64,000 nucleotides of DNA from Chromobotia macracanthus (Eukaryota > Chordata > Actinopteri > Cypriniformes > Botiidae): assembly GCA_036877525.1 (NCBI GenBank), contig JAZGTH010000071.1, forward strand, positions 3,482,001 through 3,546,000. The letters are read 5' to 3'. Below the pieces are notes generated by a model. The model made no database searches, was not told where the DNA came from, and saw only the letters and a program-made list of their open reading frames with translations. The position numbers and the translations under genes are program-made. Positions 1 through 10,860 of the stretch are shown in pieces (position 1 is the stretch's first letter; each line of letters begins with the position of its first letter).

Positions 1-3000
1 CATAAGGACAACATGAGCATGAGTCAAAGCTAACTAGTTGAAAGACGCAGTAAATCTGTTTAAGAGCTGAGATGGAAGTGGGTCAGACAACTTTACAAAC
101 ATTACACAGGCAAACAGTTTGTGTGGCGCAGTTAAGGTCACATAAGGTAAGTTCAATATAAATATCTATTAGCCACACTGGAAATGTCCACACAGGCCCA
201 GGCTAAGGTTTGTTATCTATCTACACCAGCAGTATCCTTCTATTGTGTTGTGGGATCGAAAACAGTGCACAGAGACACGGCTACATTTCTAAACTAGTAA
301 AATTGCATTAAGTTGACTTGTATCAATACCAGATTTCTAAGAGCTGGAATTGTCTTTTATTTTCAAAATAAGTAAGTTGTTTATTTTTCTAATAAATTGT
401 ACTTTTCATGTTTTGATTTAGTATATTTTGAACGTTTCAATGCAACACAATACCTAACTTTACTGTTTGTTTTTCTTTCGGGCACATTCCCCTTTACGAC
501 ATATAACAGTTCGACTTGAACTGGTATTCACCCTCTTAATCTGTCTTGTACAAGAATGAAAAACTGTGTCTATTTTTTAATCAATCTGCATGATTAACAA
601 TGGCAAAAAATTTGCTTCAGAGCTTCCGTGAACTCCAAATCATTTCCAATGTCCCTGAAAGAAAATTAAATATGGATCAGAGTGTAGCGTAACAGAGAAC
701 GGCAAGTTCTACGACTTCATGAATTAACAGTGAACAAATCTTCGTAATGTGAAACAAACGGCCTGACTTTGCAGGTTACCTCCCGAAAGCAGCTTTAAAA
801 GGAAACAGCCAGTGGCGTAACATTAGTCTGGGTCTCCATGGCTATTAGCTCCTTTCGCCTGTTTTAAGACGACACACCACTCTGTAGCCCAAACAAAACC
901 ACCTGTTTTAACAGGAGGTCAAGGGGGCAACCCAAAACCAAAGCTAACCCTCCGCTTGACTGGCTGCTAATGGGAGGGGATGTTTATCTAGGAGGTCAAA
1001 TGCCTTGAAGATGGGGTCACGACCTTAACATCTTAAGCCGTGACCTCTCCCGCGTGTGGAGTGCTCCTGCCGTAAATTACCGTACTCGTGCGTCCTTTCT
1101 CGCAGCACAGCGGAGGCCTCCACCACACCACACGTGTCTTTTCTTCATACAAACACTGAAAATTCTTTTGTCAACCCGTTTATAAAGATTGACTAAAATA
1201 ATCAGCCACGTGGTCACCAAGATTAAACCTGGAGTTAACATTAAAGATAGTTTGTTTAATATAGAAATCTTTTCAAGAACCAAATGCAAAAATACAGAAA
1301 CTGTCGAACATATCAAAAACCTAAAGATGAGGTGTGTAATTTTCTCTAGCAAAATTAATTTAAAAAAAAAAATAAATCAGAACTGGTTTATCAAACACTA
1401 TTTATCGAACAAACAAATAGTCTCGCCCCAAACTCACACCATTGGTTGAGCCACAGCATTTACATATTTTGAAAAAAATCAACCAACAAACAACTTACTT
1501 ACAACTGTCTCTGCATATTAAGCTAAGAAGGGAGAAAATTCTTTAATCTTAAAAACACTTCAGCTTAGAACCTGTAACGTCTTTCTCATTATTCCACTGG
1601 GGTATTTGGATGTTAAGATGTTGTAAGCCGGATTTCATAATCCCTCCAACGTTACAGAGGTCAACGGTAATGTTTTCTCCAGCAATTACAAAACAAGCCT
1701 GCTAATATTGACAGGAATATCAGCTGTGGTGTTGTCCAGCTGAAGTGGGTGTGTTTGTGGGCCTGCACCCCTTTGCCCTGGCAAGACTGTGGGATAAATG
1801 TAATTACTGAATGTAGCTCGTCTCAGAAGCCCCGCTTTGGCCATCTGCATATGAGGTCAGCCTCTCTTCAGATGGCTTTTAATCAAGGGGCCTCCGGCAA
1901 CGCTTCACTGCTTTAAATAAGACAGAGGAGGAAATCTGATCAGCCTGTATGCGGGTCAGAGTCGAGAAGAACGAGAGAGAGAGCCTCCCTTCCTCTTGCT
2001 CTCTCATTGACATCTCCTTAACTGAATAACTGAATAAAACAACGTAACTTCACAGATTAGGATGTTAGCAGGAGCGCAGCTGCTAAACGGACTCCCTGCT
2101 GAACGGCCTTTCAGAACGTCAAAACCAAAGAATTCAGCGGGCATTTAAAGTGACCACGTGCATTAGTCATACTTCTTACCAAAAAGCTCAAAGGCAAGTC
2201 AGAGTAATTCATGCGCTCCCAGTCCTGCAACCTGCAAAAGCCACCCTCGTTTTCCTGCGCAAGGTTAACACTGCGTTTTAACTCTTTTATCCACACCTCA
2301 TCAGAGAGTCGAGTCCGTACGTAACATGCAGAAAATGGGCGTGCATGCACTGCCAACGCGCTTAAACTTCAGTGCCACGAACTGTGTGCGAGAGGAAATG
2401 AATGTAATTAAGGTGCTCGGCTGGCCTGGAAAACAAAGTGCGAGGGCCTTTCCGAGTGAAAGCCAGTGTTTGTACTGCTCTGGGTGGAGACAGATCCCTG
2501 CTGCCTTTTGCCAATTAACAGTCTCTGATTCAGACTTTTCATCAGACTTCTCTCACTTGGTGCATCACATATATACGCTAAACTAAAAAGACAGTCAGTT
2601 TTGTTAGAGTCTTTTTGTTTACATTGCACAGTGACTTTGCAATTAATACAACAGACTTTGAATCGGTCACATGTATTTCTATTAACTAGGCCCTGATGGA
2701 GCCCGCTGTTTTTTGTGCAATATTCTGTGCTAATGCCCCAGATGAATTTTAATTGTGACAAAATATGTTAAACGGAAGGTGAGAGGACTACAATCTTATC
2801 AGTAGCCGAAAGCATAATCAAATTAAACAAAATATTTAATAAGCGGGCGCACAAGGGACGCGGGATTTGTCGAATTGAATTCCGCCGCCGCAAATTCCGT
2901 GCAGGCCTGCTAATGCCGGCAGAAAAATCAGCACGTATTAATTGCATATTTTTATAATGAACAGCAATCACTGATCACACGCCACCAGTGCAAATGAAGC

Positions 3001-3426
3001 TGTTATGAGATTCTTATATCTCATCTTTTTTTTGCCAAACGTCAGTCCCTCTGCATTTGGAAGTCGAATTTATTTGGAAAACATAAACTGGCAGAAGAAA
3101 GCAGATGATGGTCATTTCTTCCGAAAAATCAGTCTGGAGTAAATCTGCGCTTGGTGTAATCGCACTTGTCTTATTCTTTCCAGCTGCTTTATTGACTCGC
3201 TGATAAAATTAAGAGCCTGTGCCACTAATCTGGTTTGTAACTCTCTATAAAATCGTTTGCGTGGAGTATGCTCACATCCACGCATTTGTTTACGTCAACG
3301 CAATCTATTCGCCCTGCAGTAACAAACGATCATGCATCTGCTGCATACAATCGAATCCCACGTCGACGTTCAGACCTGTTTACATTAGCGAAGAAAGAGA
3401 ATTAGTCAATTCAGATTAGGACTCAC
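1..3426 (-). other. nfia: nfia intron 2 (5' portion only)
   Basis: Intronic DNA downstream of exon 2; its 3' end is outside the window. I see no exon with NFIA exon 3 coding character here. It is AT-rich with two denser, non-repetitive blocks (about 1740-1930 and 2780-3000) that look like regulatory elements. The open frames in it are short and carry no recognisable domain. Confidence 0.85.
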
Positions 3427-3955
3427 CTGCATGCACGAAGTAGGCCAAGTACAGGTCGAGTTCCTTTACGGACACTCCTATATGGTGAGGCTGCACGCAT
3501 AGCCCGGGGTTTGAGCACTGTGGAGATTTGACCAGCCTTTCGCCATCAGTACTTTCAAGCGGAATACCTTTGAATAAAATCACCATGACCAGATCCAAGC
3601 GCCAGACTTTGTCCGCCTGGCGTAGGCAGTCAATTCTCCTCATTTTGCCCTTCTGGTCGGGGTTGGAGAGCACACAGCACGGCGGCTTTTTCCCGGTAAC
3701 GGTGAGCACGAAATCCTCGCGGAACTCCGGCCGGATGTCCTTGCGCAGTTTGGCCAGTAGCCGTGACGCCCACTTCTGCTTGACCTCAGGTTTCTCGCTG
3801 AGCAGCTCGTCCTTCACGGCACGCTCTTCTTCTTTAGACATGCGCTTCTCGTGCTTCTTGAAGTATTTTCGTTTGCGGGCCTGCAGGTTGAACCAGGTGT
3901 AGGCAAACGCTCTCACGTGGGGCAGCAGAGCTTCAATAAAAGGATGGAACTCATC
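3427..3955 (-). CDS. nfia: nfia exon 2: NFI DNA-binding/dimerisation domain (internal coding exon)
   Basis: This exon encodes 176 complete codons plus one base of an NFI-family transcription factor. NFI proteins bind TTGGC(N5)GCCAA as dimers in the nucleus and act in neural, glial and other developmental programmes. The translation starts DEFHPFIEALLPHVRAF. Residues 1-40 are the basic, helical NFI pre-domain (FNLQARKRKYFKKHEKRMS). From about residue 60 runs the MH1-like DNA-binding region, with the conserved cysteines in KKPPCCVLSN, RRIDCLRQ and SPQCSNPGLCVQPHH. VKSPQCSNPGLC and the VSVKELDLYLAYFVHA end match NFIA better than NFIB or NFIX as I recall those sequences. On the minus strand the acceptor is a pyrimidine-rich tract plus CACAG, cut before position 3955. 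The donor is GTGAGT at 3426-3421, which leaves phase 1. The frame stays open past both splice sites, but those extensions are intron. No damage is seen. The paralogue call is slightly less certain than the family call. Confidence 0.97.
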
Positions 3956-4317
3956 CTGTGAACACAGCAGAAGAACCAAAGAGCGGAAATTAGTGCGCAT
4001 GACGACAAACAAAATGTTACTCCTCATATGGCAAACGAAATTACGGTTACATTTTACAGTATTTGTGCTGAAAAGTATAATGATAGAAAAATTCAATAAG
4101 TTCAAACACACAATTTAGAAGATTTTAGATTTAGAAGACACGATACTTTAAGCAAAAGTTTTTCAAATATTTCACAAAATTTTACATAACACTAGCCAAA
4201 GAATGAAAAAAACACATTTTACGGCAGACATGTATATCTATACAAAATTCCATTTGGTTATTGTAAAAAACAGCTTTCGACAGCAGGAGTGTGTCTGTGA
4301 GCAGAGAAGGCCAGTGT

Positions 4318-4350
<33 letters not shown>

Positions 4351-7300
4351 GCTGGTCTAGGACATATCTTGGCTCTCTGGCAAGAATGCTGGTCTGTAGG
4401 GGTCTGCCAGGGCCGAGAAAAAGCAAAAACAGAGAACTGGACTGGCTATTTTTATCTGTTCTCTGTAAAAATGCACACACAGTTCCAAAACTGTGCTACA
4501 TTATTCTGTATCAGAAAGGAGTGTGCTGTTTACAAAAAAGACGTGTGTTCAGGAGAAACTGTAGTTATTTTGGGGCTGCTTCACCTGCTGAAGAAAATTA
4601 ATTTAAAAAATATTTATATTTAAAATACCATCCACACAGTTTTAATATCTAGTTTGTACATGGTTAAAACGCTCCTCTTTGGACTTTGGCAGGGCATATA
4701 ATAAGTTCTCTAATTTGCTAAGACAACTACAAAGGAAAAAAACTTTTTGCAGCCCTTAAAATTTTACAGTAAACTTTACATAAAAACTGCATAAACACAA
4801 TAGCTTGTCTATGTCTGGCCATATGTTAAGTAAATGTTATTATTATACAATGATTGAAACATTACCAATGCAATTATAATATGTCATTATTATTTTTCCG
4901 TTATCTTCATTGCAACAAATCAAGGTTATAAAATATGTCTTGTGTATTTCTGTATCTGTAGGCCTGCACATGCATTTATGACGACTGCCCATCTATACCC
5001 ATTTCTATAAACAACAACAAAACAACTGGGGCAAATAAAAAAATGTGTGGTTTCTTAAATAAAATAATTTGGGATTTTACACAGAAAATAACTCAAGGGT
5101 TTTTATTACACACAAAGAACAATGGCAAGCTGCCAATCACTGAAATAACATTTCCACAAACAGCAACAGCCCTGCGTCGTGTCCTAAAACCGACCGTGTG
5201 AGCGCGAGAGGGTTGCCAACATGCACGAGAAGTGCAGTGTGTCTGTGCTGGCTGCAGATTTTATTTGAGTAACTGCACATACGAACAGAACATGTTATTT
5301 AAAAAATAATCTGCTCTGTTTACAGACCTAAAAAACTGCCTTTTTTTACACTAATTTAGTGGCATTAATTTTCATGCGAATTTCAAATAGTGCTGATTTT
5401 CATTGCATTTAAAAAATTAATCTAAATTTACCGTATGAAGCAAAAACACATAAATTACTATTTTAAGTTCAAAATTCTAACAAAATTATTTTGATACAGA
5501 TTTTGGGGAATTTTGAGGGTACACAAACGACTAACTTATGAGTTCAAATAAATGTGGAGGTGATTGTAAAAGATTGCTGTCTTTATATATAACTGTATGA
5601 CTTATATACTGTATAATTAGTTATATAATTAGCAACAGTCTACGCAAACACATATGGCCATATCTCCACAGGGGAAATAAAGGATTGTAAAGGATGCATT
5701 AAGCAAATTTAACATTATAGTATAACGTGTGTGTGCGTGTGTGTGTGTGTTTAAGAAAAATCCTCCTGAGACACACTGAGTAAATGTATACTTTTAATCA
5801 TTTTGTTTCCTTCCTGTCTTGTACAGGAATCTCCCTTATCCGAGGCATAGAAACCTATATTGTTTGATCCTGCACTTAATCCACTGAACAATTCTCCTTA
5901 TCTACCTTTAGTGACGTTCCAAGTAACTTCATCCAAATTCTGCGAAAAATTCTTCCTCAATAACTGATATCATCATTTGTTACAGCATTTGTACATGATT
6001 AAGTGTACATGTATTAAGTGCATATCAAGCTTTTTTTAAAAAAGGTGAGCCCTTAGGGTTGTCTACATATACTCAAAATAACTGGGCTTATTTACTGCAA
6101 AAAACTACATATATTTTAAGTGCATCTTGGTGAATATATCACATTGCCAGATATTTTGGAATATTGCTAAGTATTTTATGAAAAATTCACAAAAATTAAA
6201 TAAAGCAAAAAGCAACATAAATACAATAATAATTTCGGTTTGTGATTAACTATTATAAAACTACAGCACTGTAGTTATCAGTGCATCCAGAAAACTTTTA
6301 TTTTATTGTTGCAATTTTACAAAATTATGAAAATTATGAAACTGGAGAAAACTGACATGCTCATCTTATACATGGAAAAAGTACGAGAGGCAGAACAAAC
6401 GACTCTTCACTTTTTGGAATGTGCAAAAAAGTGACAATACAGTGTCTTCTCTGCGTGTCAGTATTGTCCAGACACCTAAAGTGTTTCCAGTTCAACTCTG
6501 TTCTATAGAAGGCCTCAGCAGGAAACAATAGTGTCTCACAGCCAAGACAGACATGAAAGTTTTAATGCATGTAAACAGGTAAAAAAAAAAAAAACAGAAG
6601 TGCGATTACACAGGTCTCTAAAGAGACAAATAGTGGGTCAATACATAATGCATTCATTGACTAACATGTTATACTTTTTTTACATCAAGTAAAAACGTAC
6701 ATTTTAAGATTAACAGTAAGATTTTAGGTAATAACCACATATGGTGACTTTCTAAAACTACTTCAGTTCTTAAATTTAAACACACTCGCACACTAACACA
6801 GCAAAAAAAAGTAAACCTTATACTGTCTTAACACCGAAAGAGAGATCAATGCCCAGTCTCTATGAGCTCCAACACAACTATGATTTTAGCCACATATTTT
6901 TCATTTTGTTTTTAATAATTGATAATAAGGAATATCTATCAAGGCTTGATTGCAAAACGGTGCTTGTAAAAATATTTGTGAGTTGTTTTATCACTGGACC
7001 TCTAAATTCTGATTAAAGAACTTTTATTTCAAACGTCCTTAGAAGCCTTCGCTGTTTTTTAAACTACATATACTGCCCATAAAGCAAATAAAAATACATG
7101 AGTTACTGCGCAGAATATGAGGCGTCTGTCAGTCAGATGTGCTACACTTACTCTTTACGATAAACCGTCAAAACCTTCCCCACCATTCTGCATCCATTTA
7201 TTACAGAAATAAAAGGATGTTTTATACACATAACACACCCCAGACAACAGATCTTTGGAGAAGTGTTTAGATCATCAGCTGAATCTCTGTAAGGGAGACT

Positions 7301-8640
7301 TCTGTGAAACTTCACCAGACACTAACCAGAATCTGAGAAACTTTTCTCCTATGAATCCCTCTATAGTCTCCAAACAGACTGTAACATGAACAAAACAGCA
7401 TCACGATACAAAGCGCAAAACTGAGGCCTTCACTTTTTTTGTGCATTCACCAGAATGCTTCGAACCCTTCACTAACTGAACAGTTTAAAAGCACATCAGG
7501 TCCACAGTATAACGGCACAGCTTGTCCAGATCTGTCACCTTACCTCACCTGCCATCATGACACCCATAATAAGTGAGCTTCTTTTTAAACCTCATTTACC
7601 CTCTTGCTTGCTGTCTGACTTTATTAGTGAATAAATGTTAAGATAACGCAGAAGACGGATAAGCAAGAATCAAGCAGCGCTGTATTTATATACATAGTTT
7701 TCCAGCCATCTCACTGTCCTCATACACACGAGAGCAGCAAAACTAACAGGCAAAACTTTAAACAGCGCTCACGGTATGTTAAAGATTCATTGTGTTCATT
7801 TTTAATGATCACTCAAGTATATATTATACAGAATTGAAAGTAAAGTGATAAAACTGCTACTGAATTAATAGATAAAACGTGCAAGACAATGCAGCTCCAC
7901 AAAATGTTCATATTGCAGCAAAAATAAAAGTGAAAATAAAGAGTTAACTGGTGACTTATATAAGAATATAAGGAGCCAAAAGAAAAAAAAATCAACTTTT
8001 GTAGATGGAAAAATCGCATATACGTGTGCTGGGTTTAAACAGCGCCAGCTGCACGTTTCAGACGAAGGTTAATGCAATAAAACAGCACGCAGTTCAACTG
8101 TATGACTATTTGGGAATATCATGCACTCAGATTTTATTTATCTGATCTCGGACGTGCTTTAAAACGATTTAAATCCGACTTGCGCTCGCTGTTTTAATAG
8201 CAGAAACTCGAGCGGGCCAGCCGCTGGAAAGAGTGCACACCAACTAATACGAGCAGCCGGCAAGACGTGCATGTTAATATTCACGGTCAGAGTATGAAGA
8301 AACTTTACGTAAGCCCGTGCACATCTCTTACCCCTTTCGGTTTTCATGCATAACACCGCTTTAAAGCTTAACTTCATATATATCAGCCGCTCCCACCCGT
8401 GCAAAGCGAAATGTGAATCGGACAAACAGTTGCCAACTATATAATCGTGTGTAAAAAACGCATATGTGAGGTGGGCGCCATCCGCCATGTGTTAAGCCAG
8501 TTACCCTGTCAGAGCAGAAATGTTTTCCTGCACACAAAGTTGCTCGTCTTAAGCAAAAAACGAGCCCCCGTTATGTCCCGACCAAAGCCACCGCTTCAAA
8601 GCACCAAACAGAGAGAATAACAGAAGGAAAGGACACTCAC
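3956..8640 (-). other. nfia: nfia intron 1a
   Basis: Intron between exon 1a and exon 2, 4,685 bp, bounded by GTGAGT and CACAG. It is strongly AT-rich, with a (TG)n microsatellite at 4314-4351, a shorter GT run at about 5728-5751 and many A/T homopolymers. A less AT-rich, CpG-containing block lies at about 8150-8510, next to exon 1a. Nothing else recognisable was seen. Confidence 0.85.
4314..4351. repeat. (TG)n microsatellite
   Basis: Nearly pure TG dinucleotide repeat with one GA interruption near 4322, inside nfia intron 1a. Confidence 0.95.
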
Positions 8641-8667
8641 CTGTGTTAGGCATAGCGGAGAATACAT
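8641..8667 (-). CDS. nfia: nfia exon 1a coding part: canonical N-terminus MYSPLCLTQ
   Basis: Nine codons from an ATG at 8667 read MYSPLCLTQ, which I recognise as the canonical vertebrate NFIA N-terminus. They are followed on the minus strand by a consensus GTGAGT donor (8640-8635). The exon ends in phase 0, so joining to the exon 2 acceptor gives MYSPLCLTQ-DEFHPF in frame. The intron between them is 4,685 bp. The peptide is too short to identify alone; the exact match, the donor, the phase and the position upstream of exon 2 make the call. The ATG is preceded by a pyrimidine-rich leader and a CpG-rich region with a TATA box about 550 bp upstream. A longer open frame that overlaps this exon (8887-8549) is in another frame and runs through the donor, so it is not the product. 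Confidence 0.94.
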
Positions 8668-9190
8668 ATCTGTCGGTTTTGACTCTTGAATGGACGAGGT
8701 GTTTGGATATCTGTGGCGAATCGGCGTGTTTATGTGTGTGGTGTGTGTGTGCGTGTGTGTGTGCGTGTGGATGTATGGGGCCGTGTATGTACGTATATGC
8801 GTGTCCGTGTGTGTGAAAAGAGAAAAAAAGAGAGACAGAGAAGAAGGGAGAGAGAGGGAAAAATAAAGCCTCGCTTCTTGCTTTCACATTTCCAACTCTG
8901 CGAAGTGCGCGCGACGCCTCAGCGCTCCATAGAGCTGAACTTTAACCCCGCCTCGAGTTACACGCCGCGACTGCAACGCGCCGCGTCGTTAAAGCCGTAC
9001 ATCCAAACTTTCGCCAATGGCATTATCGGCGGCGGGCAGCCTCTGCAAAAGTCCCCACGGCGGCTCGGGTGCGAGATTTCAGAAAGCCATGTGTAAAACT
9101 GCGACGGCAGACCGCTGGGAGACGCGATCAATTCATCTCGCGGTCCTGATCGCAAGGGAAGCGACGCACGCGAAGTCGTCCGGGCGCTTT
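8668..9190 (-). other. nfia: Putative 5' untranslated leader of nfia exon 1a
   Basis: This stretch lies between the minus-strand TATA box and the exon 1a ATG, and is inferred to be the 5' leader. Its 3' half, read on the minus strand, is strongly pyrimidine-rich (CT tracts over about 8821-8868), followed by CA-rich imperfect repeats (about 8736-8816). It carries several short upstream ORFs: ATG GCT TTC TGA at 9090-9079, ATG GAG CGC TGA at 8930-8919, and a bare start-stop ATG TGA at 8889-8884. These would be expected to reduce or regulate translation from the main ATG. The 5' limit is estimated from the TATA position only, and a spliced or longer leader is possible. Confidence 0.5.
8736..8816. 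repeat. Imperfect (GT)n repeat in the exon 1a leader
   Basis: A GT-rich imperfect repeat with interspersed GCGTGT and GGATGT units. It falls about 70-150 bp upstream of the exon 1a ATG and would be transcribed as a CA-rich leader segment in nfia mRNA. Confidence 0.8.
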
Positions 9191-9213
9191 ACAGAGCTCG
9201 CGCTCGTCGCCGT

Positions 9214-9223
9214 CCTTTATAGG
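9214..9223 (-). promoter_or_regulatory. TATA box candidate for nfia exon 1a
   Basis: The minus strand reads CCTATAAAGG here, a good TATA element inside CpG-rich DNA and in the orientation of nfia. Transcription would be expected to begin about 25-30 bp downstream, near 9186-9191. A tandem GCGTT pentanucleotide (about 9250-9272) lies just upstream of it. It is a motif match only. Confidence 0.5.
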
Positions 9224-9411
9224 AGCCGCGTCGCGCGTTTGCATCCACCGCGTTGCGTTGCGTTGCGTTGCGGGCGTGCGGCGGTGCGAAGCGAAACGGA
9301 GTCGGATTTACGAGCAGCGAGGAGGGATCGGCGTGCTTTAGCGAGACGGTAATATCCTTAAAAACCCCCTGTTGCAAAAGCTGCCACTTGTGTCGTGCTT
9401 AGTTTCGACCT

Positions 9412-9450
9412 GAGAGAGAGAGAGAGGCAGAGAGAGAGAGAGAGAGAGAA
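9412..9450. repeat. (GA)n microsatellite in the nfia promoter
   Basis: Interrupted (GA)n, with one GGCAGA break near 9426. On the minus (nfia) strand it is a (CT)n tract, a sequence type often bound by GAGA-like factors or able to form triplex DNA. It lies about 200 bp upstream of the TATA box. Confidence 0.9.
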
Positions 9451-10378
9451 CAAAAAAAGTGAAGCGCACGGTTCGAGTCCGTCCGGCAGAGCGCGGAGAC
9501 GATCACACTGGCCGGTGCACAAACTCTTGGGCTCTGTTCTCAACACAGCGCCCTCGGTATCGGCACAAGAGCCGTACACTCATGCGGGACGGGAGAACCG
9601 GGCGGTCTGAATGCCGCTGCACTCCGTAACGAGAGAGCCGCCGCTCGGTTGTAACAGGGCTGTGATGGAGAAGTGCGATCGTTTCATTTATCGAGCACTG
9701 GCGCGGGTTTGATAACTCGCATTTGTAAATATATATATATATATTTCTGAGTTTAAACGCGAGCCAAACTAAACAACTAACTACATCAAACGTATTGAGA
9801 AATGATGAAAGAGCGAAAGATGATGCTGTAGACCGACTGCTGTCACGTAGAAACTCCCTGATCGTTTGCTTAGTGGCTGAAGACGACACGAACGTTTTAG
9901 ACAATGTTAAAGTTAATGCATGTTAATGTCATACGTGTTAAGCTGCAATGCTTCGTTCGTTGTCATTTATTATAGCTGTTTTAAATGAAGTTAAAAGCGC
10001 ACACGGTCGGGAAAGGCCCCTTGAAAAAATTTCGTTTCATTCTCAGTGATAGAAAAAGATAAAACGTATACTTGTATTTTTAATATACATCTATAATGAA
10101 TCGATCTAAACAACATGGCAGATGAAAACATACACAGGACGTATCGTTTCATTGTCCCGTTGTTTAAAAATAATAAAAACTTAATGAAACTGCCAATGAA
10201 ACTTTAGGGTTGGAGACGGAAAGTGAATGCCAGAGCACTGTTATGTTTCTAATCACGTGTACTGAACGTGCAAACATCATTAATAATCTAACCAGGTCCG
10301 GTGTAACTCAGCTGCCCGGGTTAGTTGGCACTCAGCACTGTTATATTATTAACCAACCACCACCCGTATAAGTCAATC

Positions 10379-10391
10379 GGGCGCCCCCTAG
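10379..10391 (-). promoter_or_regulatory. CTCF-like motif upstream of the nfia 1a promoter
   Basis: The minus strand reads CTAGGGGGCGCCC, matching the AGGGGGCGC heart of the CTCF consensus. It lies about 1.2 kb upstream of the nfia TATA box. Confidence 0.4.
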
Positions 10392-10599
10392 AAAACTGCA
10401 ACGTCCAGTCTTCATTTATTTATCAATGTACAAAGAAAAGAGTTTTTACAAAGACAGAAGAGCAATTGAAGTGAAAAACGATTTCGGTGCAAAAAACCCC
10501 GCAGTGCGTTTCACGGCATTGCATGCGATTTCAGAGCATAAAGTGACGAAACAAGCACCACTGGGGCGTTTATTGTATTAAAATAAGGTGACGACCAGG

Positions 10600-10860
10600 C
10601 GTCAGAAATGAATACGCGCTTGTTTATAATCACGCTCGGTCAGTCACGCGAACGTGCTGCAGGTGCAAGACCGTCCCCCGTGCTTTCGCAAGCTCCTCTG
10701 TGATTGGCTGAAACTCGGAGAAATCAAAGCCTACGACGTCGCTATTGGGCAAGTTTTACGAGCATGTCACGACCACCAGCCCACCGTCCCCTCACAGACT
10801 CTCGGTTTGCCGGTAAACAGCCTCACGGAAACACAATTAAGTTAGATTGGGATTAGAGAG
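10600..10860. promoter_or_regulatory. Promoter-like CpG-rich block with two ATTGG boxes and a CRE-like site
   Basis: This 260 bp block is CpG-enriched relative to its neighbours. It holds GATTGGCT at 10702-10709, CTATTGGGC around 10742-10750 and a GACGTC core at 10735-10740, so a CRE-like core is flanked by two inverted CCAAT boxes 42 bp apart. It lies about 1.5 kb upstream of the nfia TATA box. It could be a distal nfia promoter element or the start of a plus-strand, divergent transcript. There is no coding evidence for such a transcript. Confidence 0.4.

Larger units (their letters stand above)
8880..9720. promoter_or_regulatory. CpG-rich promoter region of nfia exon 1a
   Basis: CpG dinucleotides are frequent here, while the flanking introns are AT-rich and CpG-poor. 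The segment holds the minus-strand TATA box at 9214-9223, a CCAAT motif at about 9014-9018 and a (GA)n tract at 9412-9450. It sits immediately 5' of the exon 1a leader, so it is read as the CpG island and promoter of that transcript. CpG-rich patches continue thinly to about 9.9 kb and reappear at 10.6-10.86 kb and 12.78-12.91 kb. The edges are approximate. Confidence 0.7.

Noticed and set aside
3956..4111. Extension of the exon 2 open frame upstream to an ATG at 4111
   Set aside because: The acceptor CACAG at 3960-3956 and known NFIA structure place the exon boundary at 3955; the extra residues have no NFI similarity and are translated intron.
8549..8887. Minus-strand open frame overlapping nfia exon 1a
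   Set aside because: It is in a different frame from MYSPLCLTQ, reads His/Thr-rich CA repeats and runs through the GTGAGT donor.
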